Shown: positions 46,422 to 55,223 of the stretch, piece after piece
Position numbering within the stretch: position 1 is the first letter of the stretch
Layout: each line of letters begins with the position of its first letter
Assembly: GCF_029433855.1 (NCBI RefSeq)
Contig: NZ_JAROAU010000001.1
Coordinates: 701,888 to 765,887, forward strand
Source of the DNA: Candidatus Kosakonia sp. 282A-S69
Lineage (GTDB): Bacteria > Pseudomonadota > Gammaproteobacteria > Enterobacterales > Enterobacteriaceae
Reading direction: 5' to 3'
Length of the DNA: 64,000 bases
The notes under the pieces: model-generated
What the model was told of the DNA's origin: nothing
Seen by the model: only the letters and a program-made list of their open reading frames with translations
Databases searched by the model: none
Program-made: the position numbers and the translations under genes

Positions 46422-47359
46422 CAGGCTACATCCCTTGCGAGCTGCGCGGCGGCGACATCCGCCAGCACGGAGAGCGCCAGCGAACGCGCATCGCGCGCTT
46501 TCGGGAAAATGCCAATCGGCGCTTTGATCCGCGCAATATCAGTCTGTGCAATGCCCAATTCACTCAGCTTCTGCGTGCGTTTTTGATGGGTGCGGTAGCT
46601 TCCCAGCGCGCCGATGTAGAAAGGCTGTGCGCGGAGCGCCGCCTGCAACACCGGCAGCTCCCGGTGCAGATCGTGCGAGAGCAGGATCACCGCCGTCTGC
46701 GCGTCGATCTGTGCGCCATCCGTTAGCGTCTCGACAAGCTGCACCTCGTAGCCCGAGGCGCGGGCGAGGCTGGCGGTGGCCTGCGCTTCAATCGAGCGGC
46801 CAAACACCATCACCCGCACGCGCGGGCGGTAGGCGACGTTAAAGGTTTCCTCATGCCAGCCGCTTTCGGTCACACCCGTCACGCAGCAAAGCTGCTCACG
46901 GGCGGGATGGTAGCGCAGCGCGGCGGGCTGGCGCTGCGCAAGCAGGTTCAGCACCGCCAACAGTGGTTGCGCGCTACGCAGGCAGTGAATATGCAGCGTG
47001 ATGCCGCCGCCGCAGGGGAGCACAATGTCGAACCATGGCGATCCCTCGCCGTAGCGCACCACGCGATCTTCACCGCAGGCGAGTGCCGCCATCGCTTCAA
47101 AGGCGGCGGCAGACTCCACGCAGCCGCCAGAGACAAAGCCACAGTAGCCGCCATCTTCGCGCACCACCATCTGCGCGCCCGCCGCGCGAGCCGCGCCGCC
47201 GCGAATACCGGTCAGCGTCACCAGCGCAGCCCCCATGCCTGCGCTCAGCGCATCAACGGCGAAGCGCAGAATCTCTTCGCTGTCATCGGTGAGCAGCGCC
47301 TGCTGCGGCGTCAGCAGCGCTTCATCCGCCGTGTCGGGGGCCAGAATGGTCTGTTCCAT
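46421..47359 (-). CDS. paoD: XdhC-family molybdenum cofactor insertion protein PaoD
   Basis: 312-aa XdhC/CoxI family protein (YagQ) that carries molybdopterin cytosine dinucleotide, protects it and inserts it into PaoC. The conserved N-terminal segment VTLTGIRGGAARAAGAQMVV and Cys-containing GYCGFVSGGCVESA are visible, followed by a Rossmann-like C-terminal half (RVMVFGRSIEAQATASLA). It lies 9 bp behind paoC on the same strand. Confidence 0.92.
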   Translation of the reverse strand: MEQTILAPDTADEALLTPQQALLTDDSEEILRFAVDALSAGMGAALVTLTGIRGGAARAAGAQMVVREDGGYCGFVSGGCVESAAAFEAMAALACGEDRVVRYGEGSPWFDIVLPCGGGITLHIHCLRSAQPLLAVLNLLAQRQPAALRYHPAREQLCCVTGVTESGWHEETFNVAYRPRVRVMVFGRSIEAQATASLARASGYEVQLVETLTDGAQIDAQTAVILLSHDLHRELPVLQAALRAQPFYIGALGSYRTHQKRTQKLSELGIAQTDIARIKAPIGIFPKARDARSLALSVLADVAAAQLARDVA

Positions 47360-47368
47360 GGCGGCTCC

Positions 47369-49558
47369 TCAGGCGATATCCGGCAAGGCATCGAGCAGCT
47401 TATCGAGGGTGACGGGGTAATCCCGCACCCGCACCCCGGTGGCGTTGTAGATCGCATTGGCGATGGCTGCGCTGACGCCGCACAGCCCCAGCTCACCCAC
47501 GCCTTTGGCTTTCATCGGCGAGGAGATGGGGTCCGTGTCGTCAAGGAAGATCACCTCCTGCTCAGGCACATCGGCATGCACCGGCACCTCATAGGTGGCC
47601 ATATCGTGATTGACGAAGTAGCCCTGCCGCGTGTCGACTGCCAGCTCCTCCATCAGTGCGCCGCCCAGCCCCATCGTCATCGCGCCAATCACCTGGCTGC
47701 GCGCGGTTTTCGGGTTGAGGATGCGCCCGGCGGCACACACTGCCAGCATACGGCGCACGCGCACTTCACCGGTTGCCGCATCGACGGCGACCTCAACAAA
47801 GTGGCCGGCGAAGGTCGATTGCTGGTACTGCTCATCCAGATCGCCAAACTCAATGATGTCCTCCGCGCTAAGCGCGCCCGCCGCTTTTAGCGGTGCGCTG
47901 CGCTCGCCCACGCTTACCGTCTCATCAGCGAACACCGCTGCAGCGGCGTCAAAGCCCAGTTTTTTGGCAATGGCTTCACGCAGCTTGACGCAGGCAGCAT
48001 AGACGCCAGCGGTGGAGGTGTTGGCACCCCATTGCCCGCCTGATCCGGCAGAGACCGGAAAGCTGGAGTCGCCGAGGCGCACTTCAACGTGGGAGAGCGG
48101 CACGCCGAGCATCTCGGCGGCGGTCTGGGCAAGGATGGTGTAGCTGCCGGTGCCGATATCGGTCATATCCATCTCCACCGTTACCCGGCCTGCGTCGTCG
48201 AGATGCACGCGCGCGCCGGACGGGGCGAGCAGGTTGTTACGAAAACCCGCCGCCACACCGTAGCCTATCAGCCACTCCCCATCCCGCGTCTGGCCGGGGG
48301 TGGCGCAGCGCTGCGACCAGCCAAAGCGCTCTGCTCCGGTACGCAGGCATTCCACCAGCTGGCGGCGTGAGAAGGGGCGTTGTGGATCTTTTGGATCAAC
48401 CTGCGTGTCGTTGAGAATGCGAAACTCAACCGGATCGATCCCGGCTCGCTCTGCCATCTCATCAATGGCAATCTCCAGCGCCATCATGCCGGGCGCTTCA
48501 CCCGGCGCGCGCATGGCGTTGCCCTCCGGTAAATCAAGCGTCGCCAGCCGTAAACCGGTATGGCGATGAGCCCCGGCGTAGAGCAGCTCGCTCTGGTTCA
48601 CCGCCGTCTCCGGCGTCCCGCCCGGCAGGTTGCCGGACCAGCTATCATGAGCGATGGCGGTGATTTTGCCCTGCCGATCGGTGCCGATACGAATGTGCTG
48701 AATAGTCGCCGGGCGATGGGTAGTGTTATTGGGGATCATCGGGCGCGGTAGCATCACTTTCACCGGGCGTTGCAGAGCACGAGCGGCGAGGGCGGCCAGC
48801 AGCGCATCGCTGCGCAGGAAGAGTTTGCCGCCAAAGCCGCCGCCGATATAGGGCGAGATGATGCGTACATTCTCTTCCGGCAGATTGAGGGTGGTGGCCA
48901 GATCGGTCCGGCACCAGGCGACCATCTGGTTGGAGGTCCAGACCGTCACCTTATCCCCATCCCAGACGGCCATCGAGGCATGCGGCTCCATCGCCATATG
49001 GCTCTGATCCGGCGTGGTGTAGGTGGCGTCGAGTTTCACCTCCGCGCTTGCCCAGGCGGCGTCAAAATTGCCGCTATTTTTGTCCGGCGCGCTCTCCGGT
49101 GCGCTGTTGACCGCCGGCTTCTGCGCTGCCAGATCGTAGGCACCGTTTTCGCGCTGGTAAGTGAGGTCCACGAGCCCGGCAGCGGCGCGCGCCTGTTCAA
49201 AAGTTTCAGCCACCACCAGCGCAACGGCCTGGTGGTAGTGCTCAATCTGCGGGCCGCCGAGCAGCGTAGCGGCGTTGCGTTCGCCTTTGCCCAGCGGGCC
49301 GGCGTTATCGGCAGTAATAATCGACAGCACGCCTGGCGCGTTGCCAGCCGCGTCGCAGTTAATCTCGCTGATTTTACCTTTCGCAATGCCCGCACTGACG
49401 ATGTAGCCATAGGCGACATTGGGCAGTAGATCATGCCACTCGTAAGCGTAGTGGGCGCGACCACTCACTTTCAGCGGGCCATCGATGCGATCATGAGGCT
49501 GACCGACCACTTTCAACTGGTCGATTGGGTTTTCGCCTGCCGGTTTCTCAAATTTCAT
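47369..49558 (-). CDS. paoC: Aldehyde oxidoreductase molybdenum-binding subunit PaoC
   Basis: 729-aa large subunit of the xanthine-oxidase family (YagR), oxidising aromatic and other aldehydes at a molybdenum cytosine-dinucleotide cofactor. The catalytic Glu is E689 (KAKGVGELGLCG), equivalent to E692 of E. coli; cofactor-binding PYIGGGFGGK and DMTDIGTGSYT are intact. It is preceded within 3 bp by paoB and followed by paoD. No signal peptide, as in E. coli, where it is exported with PaoA by Tat. Confidence 0.95.
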   Translation of the reverse strand: MKFEKPAGENPIDQLKVVGQPHDRIDGPLKVSGRAHYAYEWHDLLPNVAYGYIVSAGIAKGKISEINCDAAGNAPGVLSIITADNAGPLGKGERNAATLLGGPQIEHYHQAVALVVAETFEQARAAAGLVDLTYQRENGAYDLAAQKPAVNSAPESAPDKNSGNFDAAWASAEVKLDATYTTPDQSHMAMEPHASMAVWDGDKVTVWTSNQMVAWCRTDLATTLNLPEENVRIISPYIGGGFGGKLFLRSDALLAALAARALQRPVKVMLPRPMIPNNTTHRPATIQHIRIGTDRQGKITAIAHDSWSGNLPGGTPETAVNQSELLYAGAHRHTGLRLATLDLPEGNAMRAPGEAPGMMALEIAIDEMAERAGIDPVEFRILNDTQVDPKDPQRPFSRRQLVECLRTGAERFGWSQRCATPGQTRDGEWLIGYGVAAGFRNNLLAPSGARVHLDDAGRVTVEMDMTDIGTGSYTILAQTAAEMLGVPLSHVEVRLGDSSFPVSAGSGGQWGANTSTAGVYAACVKLREAIAKKLGFDAAAAVFADETVSVGERSAPLKAAGALSAEDIIEFGDLDEQYQQSTFAGHFVEVAVDAATGEVRVRRMLAVCAAGRILNPKTARSQVIGAMTMGLGGALMEELAVDTRQGYFVNHDMATYEVPVHADVPEQEVIFLDDTDPISSPMKAKGVGELGLCGVSAAIANAIYNATGVRVRDYPVTLDKLLDALPDIA

Positions 49559-49561
49559 CGT

Positions 49562-50512
49562 TTACGCCCTCGCTTCCGACAACACCGAGGCGAGCGTGCG
49601 CTTCGCCAGCGTCAATTTAAATGCATTCTCCGCCGTCGGCTGCGCGGTGGCGAAGAGCTTCTCATACACCGCCTGTGCTCCCTGCGGCAGCGCCGCATCC
49701 GCTTCGGCAAGCCGCCACGGTTTATGGGCAACCCCGCCGATGGCGACGCGCCCGCTGCCGTCCGGGTGGACAATTGCCGCCACGGAGACCAGCGCAAAAG
49801 CGTAAGAAGCGCGGTCGCGCACTTTACGGTAGATATGCGTTCCGCCCGCCGGCGGCGGCAGGGTGACGGCAACGATCAGTTCGCCGGGCTGCAACACCGT
49901 CTCCAGATGCGGCGTGTCGCCCGGCGCGCGATAAAACACCGCCAGCGGGATCTGGCGTTCGCTACCGTCCGGGTTGACGGTCTCAACAATGGCATCAAGC
50001 AGTTGCATGGCAACCGCCATATCGCTCGGATGGGTGGCAATGCAGGATTCACTGGCACCGACCACCGCAAGCTGACGGCTGTAGCCGCCCAGCGCCGCGC
50101 AGCCGCTGCCCGGCTGGCGCTTGTTACAGGGCTGGTTGGTGTCGTAGAAATAGGGGCAGCGCGTGCGTTGCAGCAGGTTGCCTGCGGTCGTCGCCTGGTT
50201 ACGCAACTGCCCGGAAGCCCCGGCGAGCAGGGCGCGGGAAAGCACGGCATAATCACGGCGCACGCGCTCATCGGCGGCGAGGTCGGTGTTGCGCACCAGC
50301 GCGCCAATGCGCAGGCCACCTTCAGCGGTTTCTTCAATGCTATCCAGCGCCAGGCCATTGACATCAATCAGATGGGTCGGCGTCTCAATCGCAAGCTTCA
50401 TCAAATCCAGCAGGTTAGTGCCGCCAGCGATAAACTTCGCACCCGCTGTGCGCTGCGCACTGGCAGCCGCTTCGGCAGGGGTGGTGACCCGCTCATAGGT
50501 AAAGGTCTTCAT
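49562..50512 (-). CDS. paoB: Aldehyde oxidoreductase FAD-binding subunit PaoB
   Basis: 316-aa FAD subunit (YagS) that passes electrons from the iron-sulfur centres. The FAD motif [13 protein letters not shown] and, as in E. coli PaoB, an additional Cys-rich segment for a [4Fe-4S] cluster ([17 protein letters not shown] ... GCAALGG) are present. The start overlaps the paoA stop (ATGA). Confidence 0.95.
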   Translation of the reverse strand: MKTFTYERVTTPAEAAASAQRTAGAKFIAGGTNLLDLMKLAIETPTHLIDVNGLALDSIEETAEGGLRIGALVRNTDLAADERVRRDYAVLSRALLAGASGQLRNQATTAGNLLQRTRCPYFYDTNQPCNKRQPGSGCAALGGYSRQLAVVGASESCIATHPSDMAVAMQLLDAIVETVNPDGSERQIPLAVFYRAPGDTPHLETVLQPGELIVAVTLPPPAGGTHIYRKVRDRASYAFALVSVAAIVHPDGSGRVAIGGVAHKPWRLAEADAALPQGAQAVYEKLFATAQPTAENAFKLTLAKRTLASVLSEARA

Positions 50513-51063
50513 GATTTCTCCCCGGCGGTCTCTTCAATTGCCGCCAGCATGTTGGCGTAGGCGCCACAGCGGCAGAGGTTGCCGCTCATGCGTTCACGGA
50601 TCTCATCTGCCGTTATCTCGGGCGGGGAGACAAGATCGAGGGTGACATGGCTGGGAATGCCCTGCTCAATCTCTTTCAGCATGGCAACGGAGGAGCAGAT
50701 CTGCCCCGGCGTGCAGTAACCGCACTGGTAACCATCATGTTTAACAAAAGCCGCCTGCATGGGATGGAGATCGTCCGGTGAGCCGAGACCTTCGATGGTG
50801 GTGATTTCAGCATCCTGCTGCATCACCGCCAGGGTGAGGCAGGAGTTAATGCGTCGGCCATTGACGATCACCGTGCAGGCGCCGCACTGACCGTGATCGC
50901 ACCCTTTCTTGGTGCCGGTGAGGTGTAAACTTTCACGCAGTGCATCCAGCAGCGTGGTACGGGTATCAACCTCAAGCTGGCGGCGCTCGCCGTTGACAGT
51001 TAAGGATAGCGGGATCATTTCCGGGGCGCGGTGCGCGTCCGGGGTGTTGCCGTGGTTGCTCAT
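50509..51063 (-). CDS. paoA: Aldehyde oxidoreductase 2Fe-2S subunit PaoA, lacking its Tat signal
   Basis: 184-aa iron-sulfur subunit (YagT) with both [2Fe-2S] motifs: [19 protein letters not shown] and [10 protein letters not shown] ... CRCGAY. E. coli PaoA is 229 aa and carries a Tat signal (RRDLIK) that exports the whole complex. Here the N-terminus goes from [12 protein letters not shown] directly to APEMIPLSL, so about 45 residues including the full signal are missing without loss of frame. The complex is therefore predicted to remain in the cytoplasm. First gene of the paoABCD operon. Confidence 0.93.
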   Translation of the reverse strand: MSNHGNTPDAHRAPEMIPLSLTVNGERRQLEVDTRTTLLDALRESLHLTGTKKGCDHGQCGACTVIVNGRRINSCLTLAVMQQDAEITTIEGLGSPDDLHPMQAAFVKHDGYQCGYCTPGQICSSVAMLKEIEQGIPSHVTLDLVSPPEITADEIRERMSGNLCRCGAYANMLAAIEETAGEKS

Positions 51064-51354
51064 ACCAGGCCTCCAGTCATCAATGCGGGTGAATAAAAGG
51101 TTTGCGCTTATAACGGCGTTATCATTTTTTTAAGTTTTAAGCATAGACGGCACTCCGGAGCGGATTACTCCTAAATCATCGCGACGATAGAGGGGCAAGG
51201 AGAAGTGCGGAGTGCGGGCAGAGAGGGGGGCGCCACGCCCCAGCGTGGCTGGCTGAACCCCGGCGCTAAAAATTTTTTGTCGCTTACCCGGTGCGTGAGT
51301 GGTAAGCGCGGCACCGGGCGAAACCTACTTTTTAATGAGGTAATGGGAGGCGGT

Positions 51355-52026
51355 TTACTTATATTCACTCCATTTCTTGCGGTCATTGAATATTTCTTTG
51401 ATCTGTCCGTTTTGAATAATGGATTGCACAATGTCATCTTCCCATGGGGCCAAAACGACCTTTCCTTCAAGCCAAAAGAAGATATGGCTTTTCACATTTT
51501 CGTTCATCCTGTTGCGGTAAATCCACCTTAATTCAGCGCCGGTGATGGCTCTGTTCTTCTTCTTACCATTGCTGGCTGGTGTGTCGGCGTTTTTACCTTT
51601 ATGTTGTTTATTTATGACATTACTTATATTTAAGTCATCGAGAACAAAATGTACGTTTCTGCCAGAATTAACTGCCCATTGCAGGCCTGCTTTTGCCTTT
51701 CTGCGAATATCTTCGTTGTTGCCTGCGGAATCCAGGGCGCTTTTATATTTTGGACTGCTTTTTAAAAAGTTACGAAACTCTTGCTCAAATTGGGCGTAAC
51801 GCTGATTGGTGAAGGGGTCGCTTTTAAGGATTTTTAGTTCATCAATGGTTAACGTCCTGGATTTAAAGGGTTCTTTGTGTTCCGCATACCATCTGCGGCC
51901 CAGTTCTGAGTGCACGCCATATATCAAATCGCCCTGCTTAACGGGGCTGTTATCATTAGTTTGTTCATTATCTGTAGAGGTTGGCGAAAGAGTGGTCGCG
52001 CTTTTCTTTTTACTGAATAGACGCAT
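51355..52026 (-). CDS. Hypothetical cytoplasmic protein, unrecognised
   Basis: 223 aa, basic, no signal or membrane segment. The N-terminal about 30 residues are low-complexity (Ser/Thr/Asn). A conserved-looking core reads NVHFVLDDLNISNVINK, a Lys/Asn-rich insert, then ITGAELRWIYRNRM and HIFFWLEGKVVLAPWE. Low GC compared with the pao genes, suggesting transfer. No neighbour gives a clue. The adjoining gaps (51064-51354 and 52027-52370) hold nothing more than the pao promoter area. Confidence 0.65.
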   Translation of the reverse strand: MRLFSKKKSATTLSPTSTDNEQTNDNSPVKQGDLIYGVHSELGRRWYAEHKEPFKSRTLTIDELKILKSDPFTNQRYAQFEQEFRNFLKSSPKYKSALDSAGNNEDIRRKAKAGLQWAVNSGRNVHFVLDDLNISNVINKQHKGKNADTPASNGKKKNRAITGAELRWIYRNRMNENVKSHIFFWLEGKVVLAPWEDDIVQSIIQNGQIKEIFNDRKKWSEYK

Positions 52027-52370
52027 AATTCCCCCTTGCTTTTACGGCATGTTTAACATCTGTCAGACAACAAATAGGTGATGTTCATACTGATTTATTT
52101 AAAACGGTAGTATTAATGTAATTAGCGCAATGAAGAGGGATTGTAACCAGAAGTTGATATTCTTTCAGATTTTTCACGCTCTTTTATAGGAGGGGGAACC
52201 TTTAAATAAATAGAGGTTGTTGTATCACTTCAGTTATTGCGCGCTTATAGATAAGCGGCTTGAACAGCAAGATACGAAGCCGCTTAGTATAAGTAAAATC
52301 TAAATGTGACACTCTCATCCAGATAAGCAAAAGGCTATTTGGCTCAATCTGATGAAAGCGTCAAATTAAT

Positions 52371-53009
52371 TCAGTGATGGAGCATCTCGTCGACAATCTG
52401 CTCTTTGGTCATATTGTAGGGGTAGTAGGTCGGCCAGTTATCCATCTCTTTCAGCAACGCCTCCTGAGACTCATTGCCCATGAAAATATGGAAATGCTGA
52501 GACTTGCGCGGCGCAATGGTGTGATCGCTGAACTGCACATACTTCGGCGCTTTTGAGCTGGCATCTTTACACTCAAACAGATAGCGCACACCCTTTTTGC
52601 CCGAAACGTAGGTCAGGATCTTGTAGCCAGCATAGTCGTAGCGGCAGCTGTTAACCGTTTTGCCGGTGTGAAACTCCATCACGTTGTTTTCAATGCCGAT
52701 CATATCGATATTCGTGGCGTAGCCCTTTTTGTAATAGTCGCGATACTCCTCCACCGTTTTATCGCCGTGCTGCGCCTTTTTCTTCAGCACCGGATCGAGA
52801 TCGCCGCTCAGCAGGTAAGGGTTAACGGATTGCCAGACTCCATCCCAGTCAGACAGCGCGCGGTCTTTTACATCCTTATCATCAATAATCCCCTCGCTCG
52901 CTTTACGCTCCACTTCTGTCAGCGGTTTGCCGTGGTGATGCCCATGGGCAAAGCCCTGTGCGCTCAGCAGCAGCGCGCCCATTCCCAAGGCCAAAGCCGT
53001 TTTCTTCAT
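52371..53009 (-). CDS. zinT: Periplasmic metal-binding protein ZinT
   Basis: 212-aa periplasmic zinc (and cadmium) binding protein made under zinc starvation, thought to help ZnuABC. The signal peptide ([21 protein letters not shown]) is followed by a His-rich tip HGHHHG, then the lipocalin-like domain ([36 protein letters not shown]). I start at ATG 53009, with GGGAG upstream, rather than GTG 53012. A Zur box lies 37 bp upstream. Confidence 0.95.
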   Translation of the reverse strand: MKKTALALGMGALLLSAQGFAHGHHHGKPLTEVERKASEGIIDDKDVKDRALSDWDGVWQSVNPYLLSGDLDPVLKKKAQHGDKTVEEYRDYYKKGYATNIDMIGIENNVMEFHTGKTVNSCRYDYAGYKILTYVSGKKGVRYLFECKDASSKAPKYVQFSDHTIAPRKSQHFHIFMGNESQEALLKEMDNWPTYYPYNMTKEQIVDEMLHH

Positions 53010-53045
53010 CACTGTGTCACTCCCTGGTTACGTTTGTCATGAATT

Positions 53046-53064
53046 GAAATGTTATATTATAACA
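53046..53064 (-). promoter_or_regulatory. Zur box of zinT
   Basis: GAAATGTTATATTATAACA matches the enterobacterial Zur palindrome (GAAATGTTATANTATAACATTTC) through its core. It predicts repression by zinc-loaded Zur. Confidence 0.9.
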
Positions 53065-53355
53065 AAAACAAACACCAGCCCCCGGTAGTGCCGCCAGCAC
53101 CGGACAGACGGCAACACATGTGATTAGTACCCTAAACGCAGCGGTAAAATAAATTTAGCGCCACGCTACGCTTTTTTTCTTCATTAACCAGAGAGATACG
53201 AGGAATGAGAAAAAACAATTTTTGTTAAACGTGGATGGAATTAACGGCTGCGCTTTGACTAATTTATGATTATTGCCAAACTTGATCATGAAAGGCGATT
53301 AATATGATGCTGATGTCATATTGATTATTTTTAAAACGACAGATGGAGAAATAAC

Positions 53356-53529
53356 ATGGCCGAGCATAGAGGCGGTTCCGGTAATTTCGCTGAAGATCGT
53401 GAAAAAGCCTCAGAAGCAGGGCGCAAAGGCGGACAGCAGAGCGGTGGGAACTTTAAAAACGACCCAGAGCGCGCGTCCGAAGCCGGTAAAAAAGGCGGAC
53501 AGAATAGCCACGGCAGCAATCAAAAATAG
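53356..53529 (+). CDS. Con-10 family stress protein (YciG/YmdF-like)
   Basis: 57-aa hydrophilic protein with two KGG motifs (MAEHRGGSGNFAEDREK; SEAGRKGGQQSGGNFK; SEAGKKGGQNSHG). Matches E. coli YciG/YmdF nearly throughout; these are general-stress, sigma-S-linked proteins and YmdF/YciG affect motility. The ribosome site is GGAG 8 bp upstream. The 53069-53355 gap before it, AT-rich, presumably holds its promoter. Confidence 0.9.
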   Translation: MAEHRGGSGNFAEDREKASEAGRKGGQQSGGNFKNDPERASEAGKKGGQNSHGSNQK

Positions 53530-53684
53530 TGGTGCCGTTGCTGTTTTAACGTAACGTTTAAAAATAGATATTTTTAAATGTCAGCGAGTCGGAAACGGCT
53601 CGCTTAATTATTTGTAGGGTGTTTAAAACTGCAAATAATAATATTTGTTCCCTTCGTGAATTATTTCCTGCCGGGATGTAGGCA

Positions 53685-53729
53685 TAAAAAAATCCCTCAG
53701 GTACAGGAAATCCGATCTGCGCCTGAGGG
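53685..53729 (-). terminator. Strong minus-strand terminator, possibly of a small RNA
   Basis: CCCTCAGG/CCTGAGGG (53694-53701 with 53722-53729), extended inside by CAG/CTG, followed on the minus strand by seven T. No protein gene on the minus strand ends here, so it may close an unannotated transcript that begins between about 53730 and 53850. Confidence 0.55.
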
Positions 53730-54020
53730 TATGCAAATGCATCTTCGTTACTAACAATGAGTTGGCGACTTATGCACAATTGCGTATCAGAATAGGCTGC
53801 TCCCTGATCTATTTGTAATGAATTTTTACGAACCTCACGAATAAATTATTTCATGAATAAATATTTGAAAATAATGATTTTTTGGCTATGTGGACGGTTT
53901 TTTGAACCGATTCAGCTTAATTCTTCTCCGCTTGTGGGTGATTTTTAGCCCGCTGCCGCCTGGTTTAGCATTGCCGGCCTGACTATATTTACTAAACATA
54001 CATTCGTAAAAGGAGGTTTT

Positions 54021-54098
54021 GTGCTCACTATTGAAAAAGACGATCCACGCGAAGCGCCGGAATCCGGCGATAAAAAACCGCAACCGGTTAAAAAATAG
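54021..54098 (+). CDS. Small ORF (25 codons), candidate small protein
   Basis: GTG start with a consensus ribosome site (AAAAGGAGG, 4 bp). The product is very hydrophilic (MLTIEKDDPREAPESGDKK...) and the gene is followed at once by its own terminator, so it forms a self-contained unit. It is not HemP-like despite its position before heme genes. Unknown function. Confidence 0.55.
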   Translation: MLTIEKDDPREAPESGDKKPQPVKK

Positions 54099-54102
54099 TC
54101 AT

Positions 54103-54126
54103 AAGGTCGCTTCGGCGGCCTTTTTT
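54103..54126 (+). terminator. Rho-independent terminator after the small ORF
   Basis: Stem GGTCGC/GCGGCC closed by a TTCG tetraloop, followed by TTTTTT. Confidence 0.9.
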
Positions 54127-54162
54127 ATTGCGCGTAAGCGCGTGGTTTTTTCTGCAGATAAA

Positions 54163-54181
54163 TGATAGTAATTCTCATTAG
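54163..54181 (+). promoter_or_regulatory. Fur box upstream of hutX
   Basis: GATAGTAATTCTCATTAGT resembles the Fur consensus GATAATGATAATCATTATC (about 13 of 19) and lies 48 bp before hutX, predicting iron repression. Confidence 0.65.
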
Positions 54182-54228
54182 TCGCTGCGGTGGAGAGGTG
54201 GCGAAGGGAAAGTCAAAAGGAGATAGAG

Positions 54229-54717
54229 ATGACAGAGAAGAGTTTAGAGGAGTTTCTGCACACCGAGCCTGATTGCATACTGGAACACGTTGCCCGGCAT
54301 TACCAGACCACGCTGCTGGAAGTGGTGCGGCAACTGCCGGGCAGCAAAATGATTGCTGGCAGCCACTTTGACGCGGTGTGGCAGGAAGTCACCACCTGGG
54401 GCAAGGTGATGTTACTGATCCATACCGAAGATGTGATCCTCGAATGCAGTATTGCGCTGCCGACGGGCTTTTACAGCCATGGCTACTTCAATTTGCGGGG
54501 AAAGGAGCAGGTATCGGGTCATATCAAGGCCGATCGCTGCACACATATCGCCTTTATAGAACGCAAATTTATGGCCCTGGATGCCGCCACGATTCTCTTT
54601 TTCAACGCCGCAGGCAGCGCGATGCTGAAAATTTTCGTCGGTCGTGACGAGCATCATCAGCTTCTTGCCCCGCAGTTAGCGGCGTTTCGCGCGCTGGCGC
54701 AGTCGTTGGCGCAGTAA
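54229..54717 (+). CDS. hutX: Heme utilisation carrier protein HutX (ChuX family)
   Basis: 162-aa cytoplasmic heme-binding protein of the HutX/ChuX/HuvX family, which passes imported heme on for degradation or use. Typical segments: QLPGSKMIAGSHFDAVWQEV, SHGYFNLRGKEQVSGHI, FFNAAGSAMLKIFVGRD. Start at MTEKSLEEF with AAAAGGAG 8 bp upstream. A Fur box lies before it. It is separated from the receptor operon by a minus-strand gene, but belongs to the same heme-acquisition cluster. Confidence 0.9.
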   Translation: MTEKSLEEFLHTEPDCILEHVARHYQTTLLEVVRQLPGSKMIAGSHFDAVWQEVTTWGKVMLLIHTEDVILECSIALPTGFYSHGYFNLRGKEQVSGHIKADRCTHIAFIERKFMALDAATILFFNAAGSAMLKIFVGRDEHHQLLAPQLAAFRALAQSLAQ

Positions 54718-54729
54718 CCTGCGGCTGGC

Positions 54730-55017
54730 TTATTCGCTTTGCTTTTCAACATGACCCAACGGTTTTTCCGGGAAGCAGCAGTCGCGTACGCGGCGCTTCA
54801 GCTCTGCGGCATCGGGAAAACCGCCATCTTGCTTGCGGTCCCAAATGACGCAGCCATCCGCTTCGATAACAAAAATGCCGCCAGTGCCGGGGATCAGCGT
54901 CACGGATCCTAAGTCATTACTGAAAGTATGGAGCAGCTCTTGCGCCATCCAGCTGGCGCGCAGCATCCAGTTGCACTGCGCACAGTAGTGCAGGGTGATG
55001 ACAGGTTTAGTGGACAT
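54730..55017 (-). CDS. SelT/SelW/SelH-family thioredoxin-like protein
   Basis: 95-aa Rdx-family protein with the redox motif CAQC near the N-terminus (LHYCAQCNWMLRASWMAQELL) and the core SVTLIPGTGGIFVIEADG. Bacterial members are of unknown function. I start at ATG 55017; ATG 55020 is equally possible. It lies between hutX and the receptor, divergent from the latter, so the Fur box at 55091 may control it too. Confidence 0.8.
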   Translation of the reverse strand: MSTKPVITLHYCAQCNWMLRASWMAQELLHTFSNDLGSVTLIPGTGGIFVIEADGCVIWDRKQDGGFPDAAELKRRVRDCCFPEKPLGHVEKQSE

Positions 55018-55090
55018 CATTTTGTTACCTGAAGGGAAAGGGGTCAGCAAAGTGTAAGCAAAATGTTGAGATTATGAAATCGTTGCAAGT

Positions 55091-55109
55091 GATAATGGTT
55101 ATCATTATT
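55091..55109. promoter_or_regulatory. Fur box between the SelT-like gene and hmuR
   Basis: GATAATGGTTATCATTATT agrees with the 19-bp Fur consensus at about 16 positions. It lies in the divergent promoter region and should repress the heme operon when iron is plentiful. Confidence 0.88.
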
Positions 55110-55223
55110 ATCCTGACAATAACAGAGAGCCGATGCCAGACCCGTGCGGCGGGTGTACGGTTCCGCCGATTTTCTGGGAGTTGATGTGAGCCGGATGATA
55201 ATAATTCAAAGGCACACACACTT

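Noticed and set aside
54021-54098. HemP/HmuP hemin uptake protein
   Set aside because: Position before heme genes fits, but the sequence lacks the conserved LFGGRKELVI...GKLILTK pattern.
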